Origin: Alkalihalobacillus trypoxylicola
Lineage (GTDB): Bacteria; Bacillota; Bacilli; Bacillales; Bacillaceae_D
Reading direction: 5' to 3'
NCBI RefSeq assembly: GCF_001590785.1
Contig: NZ_LTAO01000038.1
Span: 106,484 to 170,483, forward strand
Length of the DNA: 64,000 nucleotides
Position 1 is the stretch's first letter; the number at the start of each line of letters is the position of its first letter. Position numbers and translations under genes: made by a program. The notes below the pieces were generated by a model that was given only the letters and a program-made list of their open reading frames with translations, had not been told where the DNA came from and did not search any database. Shown piece after piece: positions 17,810-25,596 of the stretch.

Positions 17810-18991
17810 ATGAAAGAACATAAATCAAACATGCAACAAATCGATTATACGTTAATATTTTTGTTGTTTGTCCTTATGTGTTTTAGCTTGTTAGCCATAC
17901 ATAGTGCCGCTGGTCAATATTTTCCAAACGACCCAACCTTTTTTTTGAAAAGGCAGGTTGTATTTTATATAATTGGCTTTGGTGTCATGGCTGCCATGAT
18001 GGTATTAGATTATGATTTATTTAAAAATTTTTCTATTCCCTTATATTTAATAGGAATGGTTTTGCTACTATTAGTTTCCTTTAGTCCACTGGGAGTGCAT
18101 CATAATGGAGCAACAAGATGGTTAAATCTTTATTTTGCAACTCCGCAGCCATCGGAGTTTATGAAAATTTTTATTATACTAGCTCTTGCCCACCTTCTTT
18201 ACACCATTACAGTTAAAAGAAGGTCTTATGACTTAAAATCAGACTGCATTATCCTTTTGAAAATTTTAGCAGTAGGATTACCACCATTTTTTCTTATACT
18301 GCAACAGCCTGATTTAGGAACGGCACTAGTGATTGCAAGTGTAATTATAACGATTATATTAGTTTCCGGTATTGCCTGGAGAATTATTCTCTTTTTAGCA
18401 GCATGCGTTGTTGCTGGAATTGCCGGTTTGGTATGGTTATTTAATAATCACTTTGACATTTTTACTATATTTATTAAAGGTCATCAGCTTGAACGATTTT
18501 ATGGCTGGCTTGATCCTTATGGAAATTCTACAAAAGAAGGCTATCAATTAGTTGAAGCACTAAAGGGAATAGGTTCTGGTCAATTATATGGAACCGGTTA
18601 TTTGCAGGGTGTACAAACGCAGAGCGATACTATACCTGAGATTCATACGGACTTTATTTTTACTGTAATAGGTGAAGAATTTGGTTTTGTAGGAGCGACA
18701 TTGCTTTTAGTGATTTATTTCTTAATTTTTTATCGAATGATTATTATTGCCTTAACTTGTAATAATTTATATGGAACTTATTTAGTAACTGCTGTTATTG
18801 GTCTTTTAGTATTTCAGATTTTCCAAAATATAGCGATGACTATTGGAGTTATGCCTATTACAGGATTAGCTTTACCGTTTATAAGTTATGGTGGTAGTGC
18901 ACTGATTACGAATATGATTGCGATAGGAATTGTTATGAATGTCAGTATGAGAACGAAGCATTACATGTTTGAATCAGATGAAATGGAGTAA
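17810..18991 (+). CDS. SEDS-family peptidoglycan glycosyltransferase, RodA type (second of pair)
   Basis: Second SEDS protein, 393 residues, about one third identical by eye to the preceding one. Conserved blocks: SAAGQYFPNDPTFFLKRQ; GATRWLNLYFATPQPSEFMK near 102-121; QQPDLGTALV; PEIHTDFIFTVIGEEFG, retaining the catalytic-type Asp; and PITGLALPFISYGGSALI. The ISYGGSAL form and GWLDPYGNSTKEGYQL resemble RodA. ATG 17810 has GGAGGA just upstream; an in-frame TTG at 17798 precedes that site and is rejected. It is downstream of, and probably co-transcribed with, the first SEDS gene. Tandem SEDS genes suggest one is specialised (for example stress or sporulation), but that is inference. Confidence 0.87.
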   Translation: MKEHKSNMQQIDYTLIFLLFVLMCFSLLAIHSAAGQYFPNDPTFFLKRQVVFYIIGFGVMAAMMVLDYDLFKNFSIPLYLIGMVLLLLVSFSPLGVHHNGATRWLNLYFATPQPSEFMKIFIILALAHLLYTITVKRRSYDLKSDCIILLKILAVGLPPFFLILQQPDLGTALVIASVIITIILVSGIAWRIILFLAACVVAGIAGLVWLFNNHFDIFTIFIKGHQLERFYGWLDPYGNSTKEGYQLVEALKGIGSGQLYGTGYLQGVQTQSDTIPEIHTDFIFTVIGEEFGFVGATLLLVIYFLIFYRMIIIALTCNNLYGTYLVTAVIGLLVFQIFQNIAMTIGVMPITGLALPFISYGGSALITNMIAIGIVMNVSMRTKHYMFESDEME

Positions 18992-19046
18992 GGGTTGCTA
19001 ATCTCTTAGATTATCAGCTCTTTCTTTATGAGGAGGGAAAAATGTA

Positions 19047-19712
19047 ATGAATGTTATGGTTGGCTCGGGGAAATTAGCCCATGCTTTACTAACCTTTTGG
19101 AACCCTTCCGTTCCTGTCTATCTTTACGGAAGAAACGATCAAACGATTGCAAAGTTAATTCAGAAGTTTCCTTTTGTAAAACAGTTAAATGAACATTCGT
19201 TTTATCAGATAAAGAATATCTTACTTTGTATTCCTAGTCAAAGCTATCGAGATTTTTTTAAAAAGTTTGAGGCTACTTTAAACTCCGAGGTGAATATATA
19301 TCATTTTGCAACGGCGCTTATGAAGAGTGATGTTCAAAAATGGTCAAAAAAATGGATCATTCCTTGTAAAGTAGTTGGGCATGCTTTAGAAGCAACGAAA
19401 CAAAAGCGCCTAACATTGGCCCTCCCTAAGGATGAATGGTCGCAAAAGGAAAAATTGGTTCACTATTTTCAAAGCATCAAAATCGTCATGGCAGATGAGA
19501 AGCAAGTCTTAAAATCTAATCAAATCGGAACCGAGATGGCACTAAAAGCGATTATCAGTCTTGAAGAAAAATGGAAACAAGAAGAATTACCTTCTGAATT
19601 GTATGAAAGTGTCTTAAGTCAAGTATTAGTTGGAGTTATGAAAGCTCATTACAACAACGAGCATGGGTCATTTGCAAAGAAGATATTACATAAGCTGAAG
19701 GAGGAGCAATAG
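19047..19712 (+). CDS. hypothetical protein with N-terminal Rossmann-like motif
   Basis: A 221-residue soluble protein I cannot name. The first 15 residues, MNVMVGSGKLAHALL, follow the GxGxxA nucleotide-binding pattern of ProC-like and ketopantoate-reductase-like folds. A strand-turn VYLYGRNDQTIAKL then falls where such enzymes recognise NADP phosphate, and NILLCIPSQSYRDFF matches the next beta-alpha unit. The C-terminal half (about 150-221) is helical. No catalytic residues stand out. GAGGAGG precedes the ATG. It sits 55 bp after the SEDS pair and two bases before the pseudouridine synthase gene, which starts right at its stop, so the two are translationally coupled. A dehydrogenase-like fold with lost or altered chemistry is plausible. 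Confidence 0.7.
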   Translation: MNVMVGSGKLAHALLTFWNPSVPVYLYGRNDQTIAKLIQKFPFVKQLNEHSFYQIKNILLCIPSQSYRDFFKKFEATLNSEVNIYHFATALMKSDVQKWSKKWIIPCKVVGHALEATKQKRLTLALPKDEWSQKEKLVHYFQSIKIVMADEKQVLKSNQIGTEMALKAIISLEEKWKQEELPSELYESVLSQVLVGVMKAHYNNEHGSFAKKILHKLKEEQ

Positions 19713-19714
19713 TT

Positions 19715-20437
19715 TTGAGACTAGATAAATTATTGGCGAACATGGGTTATGGTTCTAGAAAGGAAGTAAAACAGCTATTAAAAAGTAAAATCGTTACTTT
19801 AAATGACCAAGTTGTTAAAGATGGTTCATTAAAGCTCGATCCTGTAGTCGACCAAGTAAGAATAAACGGCAAGCTACTACAATATAAAAAAAATATCTAT
19901 ATCATGATGAATAAACCTAAAGGTGTTATATGTGCTACTGAGGATGAAAAGCATCGAACGGTGTTAGATCTATTAAATGACGAGGAGAGAATATTTCAAC
20001 CTTTTCCAGTAGGTCGTTTAGATAAGGATACAGAGGGTTTATTGTTACTGACAAATGATGGGGCATTTTCTCACTCTTTAATGTCACCTAAAAAGCATGT
20101 GGATAAATGCTATCAGGCTAAAATTAAGGGGGAAGTTACTGAGAGAGATGTGCAAATATTTGCAAATGGAGTAACTTTAGAAGACGGATATAAGACAAAG
20201 CCAGCCCATTTAACGGTCATCGAATCAGGTCCTGAGTCTTTTATTGAATTAACCATTACAGAAGGAAAATATCATCAAGTGAAAAGAATGTTTCAAGCTG
20301 TTGGAAAGTATGTGCTGCAATTAAAACGAGTAAAAATTAGTGTTATGCATTTAGATAAAGCCTTAAAAGCTGGTGAATATCGAGAGTTAACGAATGATGA
20401 GTTAAAATCATTGAACGAACGCCAAACACAGAACTAA
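19715..20437 (+). CDS. ytzG: RsuA-family 16S rRNA pseudouridine synthase (YtzG)
   Basis: Converts uridine to pseudouridine in rRNA (RsuA type, probably small-subunit rRNA). 240 residues: an N-terminal S4 RNA-binding domain (MRLDKLLANMGYGSRKEV... to about residue 50) followed by the catalytic domain with the signature PVGRLDKDTEGLLLLTNDG near 98-116, whose Asp is the nucleophile, and the C-terminal KYHQVKRMF segment near 188-196. Start is TTG 19715, with AGGAGG eleven bases upstream within the preceding gene's last codons; the genes are two bases apart. A strong terminator follows at 20443. B. subtilis has the orthologue next to the same ytzE/ytgP neighbourhood. Confidence 0.9.
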   Translation: MRLDKLLANMGYGSRKEVKQLLKSKIVTLNDQVVKDGSLKLDPVVDQVRINGKLLQYKKNIYIMMNKPKGVICATEDEKHRTVLDLLNDEERIFQPFPVGRLDKDTEGLLLLTNDGAFSHSLMSPKKHVDKCYQAKIKGEVTERDVQIFANGVTLEDGYKTKPAHLTVIESGPESFIELTITEGKYHQVKRMFQAVGKYVLQLKRVKISVMHLDKALKAGEYRELTNDELKSLNERQTQN

Positions 20438-20442
20438 TAAAA

Positions 20443-20495
20443 GAAGCCAATCGACCTGTTAATGAAAGGTGGTTGATTGGCTTCATCATTTTTAT
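20443..20495 (+). terminator. terminator after ytzG
   Basis: gaagccaatcgacc pairs with ggttgattggcttc (with a GG bulge) across a 12-base loop, then a T-rich tail. It closes the ytgP-SEDS-ytzG block. Confidence 0.8.
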
Positions 20496-20563
20496 TTATT
20501 TAGTAGAGGGAAGAAAATAAGCCCAGTAATCAAATTATTCACTGGGTTTAAGAAAAAATATAG

Positions 20564-20782
20564 TTATGAAATACGTATCTTCTTTTTAGTGACGCTCCAT
20601 TTCCCTCTTGCAGGACTCTCAACAAGCTTATTATATTCTAGAACGTTCAAATCTCGTTGGATCGTCCGTTGTGTAATCCCGAACTCTTCAACTAATTCAT
20701 TCGTCGTGACGGTCCCCCTTTGTTTAATATAGAGGTAGATGGACTTAATACGAGTCAGCATACGATCAGTTGAAGTATTCAA
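20564..20782 (-). CDS. ytzE: DeoR-type HTH regulator (YtzE)
   Basis: A 72-residue protein made up almost entirely of a DeoR-type winged helix-turn-helix: RIKSIYLYIKQRGTVTTNELVEEF... with the recognition helix in ITQRTIQRDLNVLE (about 34-47) and a short wing, VESPARGKWSVTKK. There is no effector domain, as in B. subtilis YtzE. Start is TTG 20782, with AAGGAG seven bases before it; the longer upstream frame has no ribosome site. Target genes are unknown. It is convergent with ytzG and close to the cysteine synthase paralogue, which could be a target by position only. Confidence 0.82.
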   Translation of the reverse strand: MNTSTDRMLTRIKSIYLYIKQRGTVTTNELVEEFGITQRTIQRDLNVLEYNKLVESPARGKWSVTKKKIRIS

Positions 20783-20926
20783 ACAATCACTCCTTCTTTC
20801 AAAATTAAGTCTAAGTATTACAAAATGTGTATGTAGCAAAGTGCTACTTCATGCAAACTTCTGACTAATTGACCGGAAATTAGTGACAGGGGATCTTTAA
20901 TTACATAATAGCTTAAATGAAGATTA

Positions 20927-20980
20927 AAAGCAAAGCACCCTAGCGTTTCATAAAATGAAGCATTCGAAATCGCTTTGATT
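20927..20980. terminator. possible terminator between ytkP and ytzE
   Basis: Nested imperfect stems: caaagc / gctttg outside and gcgtttcat / atgaagc inside. T-rich flanks occur on both sides. It lies 130 bp past the cysteine synthase stop on the minus strand; weak evidence. Confidence 0.4.
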
Positions 20981-21109
20981 TATTTATCCCCGTAAAATAT
21001 ATAGTACACCATTTTCTTAAAAAAGACAAAAATCTTGACAAGTTCTTTAACAAAGAAATAAGTAAATGGAATACCTTCTTTAGTCTAAACAGTTACAATT
21101 AAAGGATTT

Positions 21110-22057
21110 TTATCGTTTTTCGCTATGCTCAAAGTCAAATAAATCAGTCGACAAATACCGTTCTCCAGTATCGCATGCTATAGCAATGACAACTGTATCT
21201 GATGGTAAATCTTTTGCTACATTTAACGCAGCGAAACAGGCAGCGCCTGATGAAGGACCAACAAGAATTCCTTCTTTCTTTGCCAGCTGTCTACTCGTTT
21301 CATACGCATCATGATCCTCTATTTTGACAATATGGTCGTAAACCTCTTGATTTAAAATAGGAGGAATAAATCCAGGACTAGTGCCAACTAATTTATGTGG
21401 TCCTGGTTTTCCACCAGATAATACAGGAGAGCCTGCCGGTTCGACCACGTGAATTTGACAGTTCGGATAGTAACTTTTTAAAACCTCACCTGTACCTGTA
21501 ATCGTTCCGCCAGTTCCAGAGGCAGCAACAAATGCGGTTAACGGCTTACCAATGGTTTCCATAGCTGATTTTATTTCAAGTGCTGTTGTTTTTCTATGAG
21601 CATTTGGATTAGCATCGTTCTCAAATTGCATCGGTAAAAAGCTGTTTTCTATTTGCTTATGCAATTCATGTGCCTTATTAATAGCACCAGGCATTTTTTT
21701 GCTTCCATCCGTTAGGACCACTTCAGCTCCATAAGCTTTGAGAATATTAATTCTTTCCTGTGACATTGTGTCAGGCATAACAATGATAGCTTTGTAGCCT
21801 CTAGCCGCTGCATTCATAGCTAGTCCAATCCCTGTATTCCCTGAGGTTGGTTCGATAATCGTGTAACCTGGCTTTAACAGACCCTTTTCCTCAGCTTCTA
21901 TAATCATATAAAAGGCAGCACGGTCTTTTACGCTACCACTAGGGTTTTGCATTTCCATTTTTAAATACACATCAGCACCTGAAGCTTTCGGTAACCTATT
22001 CAATTTTACAAGTGGGGTATCGCCAATAAGTTCAGCAATATTACCTACAACTTTCAT
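21110..22057 (-). CDS. ytkP: cysteine synthase family protein (YtkP)
   Basis: PLP-dependent beta-replacement enzyme making cysteine from O-acetylserine and sulfide, or a related reaction. 315 residues. The PLP lysine is Lys44 in NPSGSVKDRAA; the substrate loop TSGNTG is at 71-76; the phosphate-binding loop GTGGTITG lies near 175-182; and GPSSGAACFAA follows near 266. All expected residues are present. It corresponds to B. subtilis YtkP, a paralogue of CysK whose precise role is unclear. I start at ATG 22057, ten bases from AAGGA; the in-frame GTG at 22066 overlaps that site. No T-box or other leader is visible upstream. Confidence 0.9.
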   Translation of the reverse strand: MKVVGNIAELIGDTPLVKLNRLPKASGADVYLKMEMQNPSGSVKDRAAFYMIIEAEEKGLLKPGYTIIEPTSGNTGIGLAMNAAARGYKAIIVMPDTMSQERINILKAYGAEVVLTDGSKKMPGAINKAHELHKQIENSFLPMQFENDANPNAHRKTTALEIKSAMETIGKPLTAFVAASGTGGTITGTGEVLKSYYPNCQIHVVEPAGSPVLSGGKPGPHKLVGTSPGFIPPILNQEVYDHIVKIEDHDAYETSRQLAKKEGILVGPSSGAACFAALNVAKDLPSDTVVIAIACDTGERYLSTDLFDFEHSEKR

Positions 22058-22238
22058 CTTTTTCACTTCCTTCTAGTCAATGTCATTATTGTAGCATAAG
22101 AAGGAAATAGATATCAAAAGGCCTTCTAGGAGGAGTTTTAACGAATAAAGTACTAAGTAAATTTTAGAATAAGTGCCGATATAAGAGAGAATGATTGATG
22201 TGTCTCGTACTTAATAGGCCATTTTTTAATAAATGAGT

Positions 22239-22490
22239 GAATTTCATCATTGCTCTATAAGTGAATGAAACCGACCATTCATTATGAAAATGTCTTGACT
22301 GTTATCGAATTCACTTGTTGATTGTAACGGTAGGTAGGGACTCCCAAAGGATAAGCGCCGTTTCACTCTGGCGAAGCTCTGCGTAGTCAGAGTTAGCTGA
22401 GAACAAGCCCTTGGGAAAGCATCTACCTAAAGTGAAAATCAAAAAACTAAATGGTTCGGTTTTCATTATAAGATAGGAATGATGAAATGG
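22239..22490 (+). repeat. MITE-like fold-back repeat, copy B
   Basis: The most complete copy with D. Left end atttcatcattgctctat and right end (inverted) atttcatcattcctatct match; aatgaaaccga / aatgaaaaccga blocks follow; gtaggtagggactcccaaag near the left and ctttgggaaag-type block cccttgggaaagcatctacc near the right form the second inverted pair; actctggcgaag...cagagt makes the tip. It fills most of the gap between ytkP and the NERD-like gene. Confidence 0.88.
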
Positions 22491-22565
22491 ATTGAATTAG
22501 CTATTCTAGTAATGAAACGACGTTCATATATAGTTTGATAGATTGTTTAGGAGGAGGAAGGCTAT

Positions 22566-23492
22566 TTGGCACACTTAGTTAAGTTGTCCGATTATGTTTC
22601 AAGATACGCTCTTGACTTGAATCATTATCCAAGTCAATTTACTCGATTTAAAAAGGAACGCTGGTATTACTTAAAAAAACAATGGGAACAAACACAGGGA
22701 ATATCCATAGATGATGATGATTTTTTTGAAGAAGAAACAAATGCGCTTACTATTTGGCAAACTTTAAAAAATAAAATAATGAAACGTATAGTAAAAGCGG
22801 ATGACCTCTACGAATTAGAAAGCGACGAAAGAACACAAAAGACATTAGCGGATTTAAGAAATGAATTTTTACAAACCATTTTTGAATCACAAGTAATGTG
22901 GGCGAGCTCATCCTTAGGAGAAAAATCTAATTTAGATGAGCATTATCTAAAAAATGAGTGGTTATATTTTTTTTGTGTAACAGTTCCAGAAAATTACTTT
23001 TTGTTCTTTGAACCTATTGTTTATATTAAAAATGCTGAATTACAATTGGACATTGTTCTTATAAGCCCCTCAGAGGTATTATGTATCACGGTATTGCCTG
23101 GCCAAGAGTTAAGTGTATTTGAAGCAAGCTCTGAACGGTTTTGGATCGAATATATTAATAAAAAAAGAGAGAAAAGATTAAGCCCATTACTATCACTAAC
23201 TAGAATGGAAAAGGTGATACGACAAATTTGTTTGGAGGAAGGGAAAACGAATGTTCCAATTCGAAAAATGGTTCTCTCTCCAAATAGTTTAATTGATAAT
23301 AAAATTCAAGGAACAAAAGTTGAATTCATTGATAAGAGAAATTTTTCAACATGGAAAGAAAAATTAACGAAGCAGCCATCTCCTGTAAAGCATGACCAAT
23401 TAAAATTAACAGAATTACTTTTATCTTATTGTCAAACCAAATTAGCAGGAGAGGAGGACTTAGAAGAAGAACAAGAATTTCAGCAAGATTGA
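22566..23492 (+). CDS. unrecognised protein with a NERD-like central region
   Basis: A 308-residue protein without an assured name. Residues 1-125 are helical and charged with an acidic patch (DDDDFFEEE, 48-56). Residues about 150-235 look like a degenerate NERD (nuclease-related) domain: ELQLDIVLISPSEVLCITVLPG, then a conserved-type Trp in ERFWIEY, then a helix starting PLLSLTRMEKVIRQI. The acidic ExK-type triad of active NERD proteins is not visible: the strand reads VLCITV. A very acidic tail (EEDLEEEQEF) closes it. Start TTG 22566 has GGAGGAGG ten bases upstream. It is monocistronic, bracketed by repeat copy B and the terminator at 23568. Function unknown. Confidence 0.72.
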   Translation: MAHLVKLSDYVSRYALDLNHYPSQFTRFKKERWYYLKKQWEQTQGISIDDDDFFEEETNALTIWQTLKNKIMKRIVKADDLYELESDERTQKTLADLRNEFLQTIFESQVMWASSSLGEKSNLDEHYLKNEWLYFFCVTVPENYFLFFEPIVYIKNAELQLDIVLISPSEVLCITVLPGQELSVFEASSERFWIEYINKKREKRLSPLLSLTRMEKVIRQICLEEGKTNVPIRKMVLSPNSLIDNKIQGTKVEFIDKRNFSTWKEKLTKQPSPVKHDQLKLTELLLSYCQTKLAGEEDLEEEQEFQQD

Positions 23493-23567
23493 AAAGGGAT
23501 TCATCTTGAAAAGCCTCTCATAAGTCGTTATAATAAGCTAAGTTAAAAGGAATTTAAAACTCCTTAT

Positions 23568-23600
23568 TTTATGAAAATACATAATGTAAGGAGTATTTTT
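23568..23600 (+). terminator. terminator of the NERD-like gene
   Basis: actcctta at 23569-23576 pairs with taaggagt at 23587-23594, followed by ATTTTT. Confidence 0.75.
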
Positions 23601-23768
23601 AATCGACTTTAACCATGATTCGGCATGTTAAGTGCGAGCAACAAACCTATTATTAGTTACTTTTGTTACTGTGATAAAGAGAATGCTTAGCTTAGCATAG
23701 AGGTGAGGAATTCAAATAGGTGCCTCTATTTTATAAAGATGATTTTGAAAGTGTTTAGGAGGTCCTGC

Positions 23769-24095
23769 ATGTTCGATAATTCAAAACCGATTGAAGTGTA
23801 CCAGCCTGATTTTTTCTCTTGGACAGTAAGACGTGTCCCTAACTGGTGTGGGGAGACAGAAATAATGTTTGAGATTAATGAATTGGATGGCTGTGTTAGC
23901 TTTGGTGATAATGTGAAAGAGGCAAAGCAAGGTTTACAAGAGGCCTTACATTTATGGATTAAAAAAAATGGAGCGCATTTATTACCAGAAGTAAATGATG
24001 GCTGTCACTTGGTGTACTTAGAGCCAAACATGAGCCAAGATGAAGTGGCGTATATTAATTCTGAGCTTCAAAGTTTACATGAGGTTTCCTCATAA
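23769..24095 (+). CDS. orphan HicB-like small protein
   Basis: A 108-residue protein. Its centre, ELDGCVSFGDNVKEAKQGLQEALHLWI (about 40-66), follows the HicB/ribbon pattern in which GCvs.Gd..eEA..n..eAl..w is diagnostic of the HicB partial-RNase-H fold. It lacks a C-terminal DNA-binding helix-turn-helix and no HicA-type toxin (short double-stranded-RNA-binding protein) lies on either side. So it is either a stand-alone HicB-fold regulator or a remnant of a toxin-antitoxin pair. ATG 23769 has AGGAGG seven bases upstream. A perfect palindromic terminator follows at 24122. Family assignment is by pattern only. Confidence 0.68.
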   Translation: MFDNSKPIEVYQPDFFSWTVRRVPNWCGETEIMFEINELDGCVSFGDNVKEAKQGLQEALHLWIKKNGAHLLPEVNDGCHLVYLEPNMSQDEVAYINSELQSLHEVSS

Positions 24096-24121
24096 AGGTA
24101 TTGAATTAGATTTTTATTATG

Positions 24122-24159
24122 AAAAAGGTGAAATGGAGTCGACTCCATTTCACCTTTTT
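24122..24159. terminator. 38-bp perfect palindrome, bidirectional terminator
   Basis: Nineteen-base arms, aaaaaggtgaaatggagtc and its exact complement, meet without a loop. A-run before and T-run after make it a terminator in both directions. It lies 27 bp past the HicB-like gene. Confidence 0.85.
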
Positions 24160-24249
24160 CTCATTAAAGAGTTAAGCTATCTATAGATTTACATGGATAG
24201 ATCATCAGAATCTTAATCCTTCATTAAAGAGTGCGAAGCTTGGAGAGAA

Positions 24250-24494
24250 GTGTGTGAGTTCTTCTACTGTAATAAAACAAAAACATATGTTTTGAAAGTT
24301 TGTAAATTCAATCGATGATGGTAACGGTAGGTAGTGACTCCCAAAGGAAGAGCGCCGTTTGAAGATCCACTCTGGCGAAGAGCCCTGCGTAGTCGGAGTT
24401 AGCTGAGTACAAGTCCTTGGGAAAGCATTTACCTAAAGTGGAAATCAAAAATCGTTCCGTTTTCACTATAAGATATGAATGATGAATTGGATTC
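24250..24494 (+). repeat. MITE-like fold-back repeat, copy C (left end degenerate)
   Basis: From about 24290 the sequence matches copies B and D: ggtaggtagtgactcccaaa, gaagatccactctggcgaag, agtcggagttagctgag, ccttgggaaagcatttacct and a right end tttcactataagatatgaa. The left 40-60 bases no longer match the atttcatcatt end, so this copy is truncated or older. It ends just 12 bp from the purU stop codon. Confidence 0.8.
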
Positions 24495-24506
24495 ACCTGT
24501 GTTTGA

Positions 24507-25379
24507 TTAAGAAAAAATGACGGTTTTATTTTGATGAACAATAATCTGGTCACTAGTATGCCATTGTACGGCTCTTGATAAAGCAATTCTTTCTATATGT
24601 CTACCCGCAATACGTAAATCCGATGAAGTATATTTATGATTAACCCTAAGGACATCCTGTTCAATAATCGGTCCTTCGTCTAAATCATTCGTAACATAAT
24701 GGGCTGTTGCACCTATTAACTTAACACCTCTTTCAAATGCCTTTGCATATGGATTGGCTCCAATAAATGCTGGTAAAAATGAATGGTGAATATTGATAAT
24801 CTGATAAGGAAATGTTTGAACAAACAGAGGGGACAGGATTTGCATATAACGAGCTAATACAATAAAATCTATTTGATTTTGTTTCAAAAGATCGATAGCC
24901 TCTTGCTCAGCCTCTATTTTAGTTTGTTTCGTAACCGGAATATGGTAAAATGGGATACCATAAGCCTCAACCGATTTTTGATGATCAGAATGATTACTAA
25001 TCACTAATGGAATATCTACATATAACTCCCCAGATTTCCATTTCCATAATAATTCCATTAAACAATGATCTTCCTTTGACACAAAAATAGCCATTCTTTT
25101 CTTTTGGTGAGCTAAGGTCATACTCCATTCTAAATTTAAAGGGCTTGCGATTTCTTGAAAAGCTTTTTTTAATGCCAGAAAACTGGTTTTCTCTAAATTT
25201 ATATCAAATTCAATTCTCATAAAAAACATTCCCCCTTCAGGGTCTGTCGAGTATTGATCCGATTGAACGATGTTTCCGTCATATTGGAACAAAAAAGTAG
25301 AAACGGCGGATACAATTCCGGCCCGGTCTTGACAGGAAACAAGTAATCGTGCGCGATTTTTAGGCATATCTGTTAACAT
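24507..25379 (-). CDS. purU: formyltetrahydrofolate deformylase
   Basis: Hydrolyses 10-formyl-tetrahydrofolate to formate and tetrahydrofolate, balancing one-carbon pools and feeding formate to PurT where present. 290 residues: an N-terminal ACT domain (LLVSCQDRAGIVSAVSTFL, 12-30) and a formyltransferase-type catalytic domain from about 88. The catalytic Asn-His-Asp set is visible in NIHHSFLPAF (about 218-227), with GATAHYVTNDLDEGPI following (about 242-257). Start ATG 25379 follows GGAGGA. It stands alone on the minus strand. No terminator was found in the 12 bp before repeat copy C, which could itself supply the 3' hairpin. Confidence 0.93.
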   Translation of the reverse strand: MLTDMPKNRARLLVSCQDRAGIVSAVSTFLFQYDGNIVQSDQYSTDPEGGMFFMRIEFDINLEKTSFLALKKAFQEIASPLNLEWSMTLAHQKKRMAIFVSKEDHCLMELLWKWKSGELYVDIPLVISNHSDHQKSVEAYGIPFYHIPVTKQTKIEAEQEAIDLLKQNQIDFIVLARYMQILSPLFVQTFPYQIINIHHSFLPAFIGANPYAKAFERGVKLIGATAHYVTNDLDEGPIIEQDVLRVNHKYTSSDLRIAGRHIERIALSRAVQWHTSDQIIVHQNKTVIFS

Positions 25380-25596
25380 AATCTTCCTCCAATTCCTTCA
25401 GTGTCATTTATATGAATTGTAACGAATAATTCTCAGACTTTCTCCATTTTAATGGAATAAAGTGAATTTGCAAAGTCTTAATTTTAGAAGCTAATACTCA
25501 TTCGCTTTCATATGATGATATATCATCATAATCTTTTAAAGATTCGATAATGGTCATTCATTACACGTTTTTTCTTAGGTAAGGAGGCTTATTAAA

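Noticed and set aside
23769..24095. Complete HicAB toxin-antitoxin module
   Set aside because: No HicA-like frame on either side within about 300 bp.
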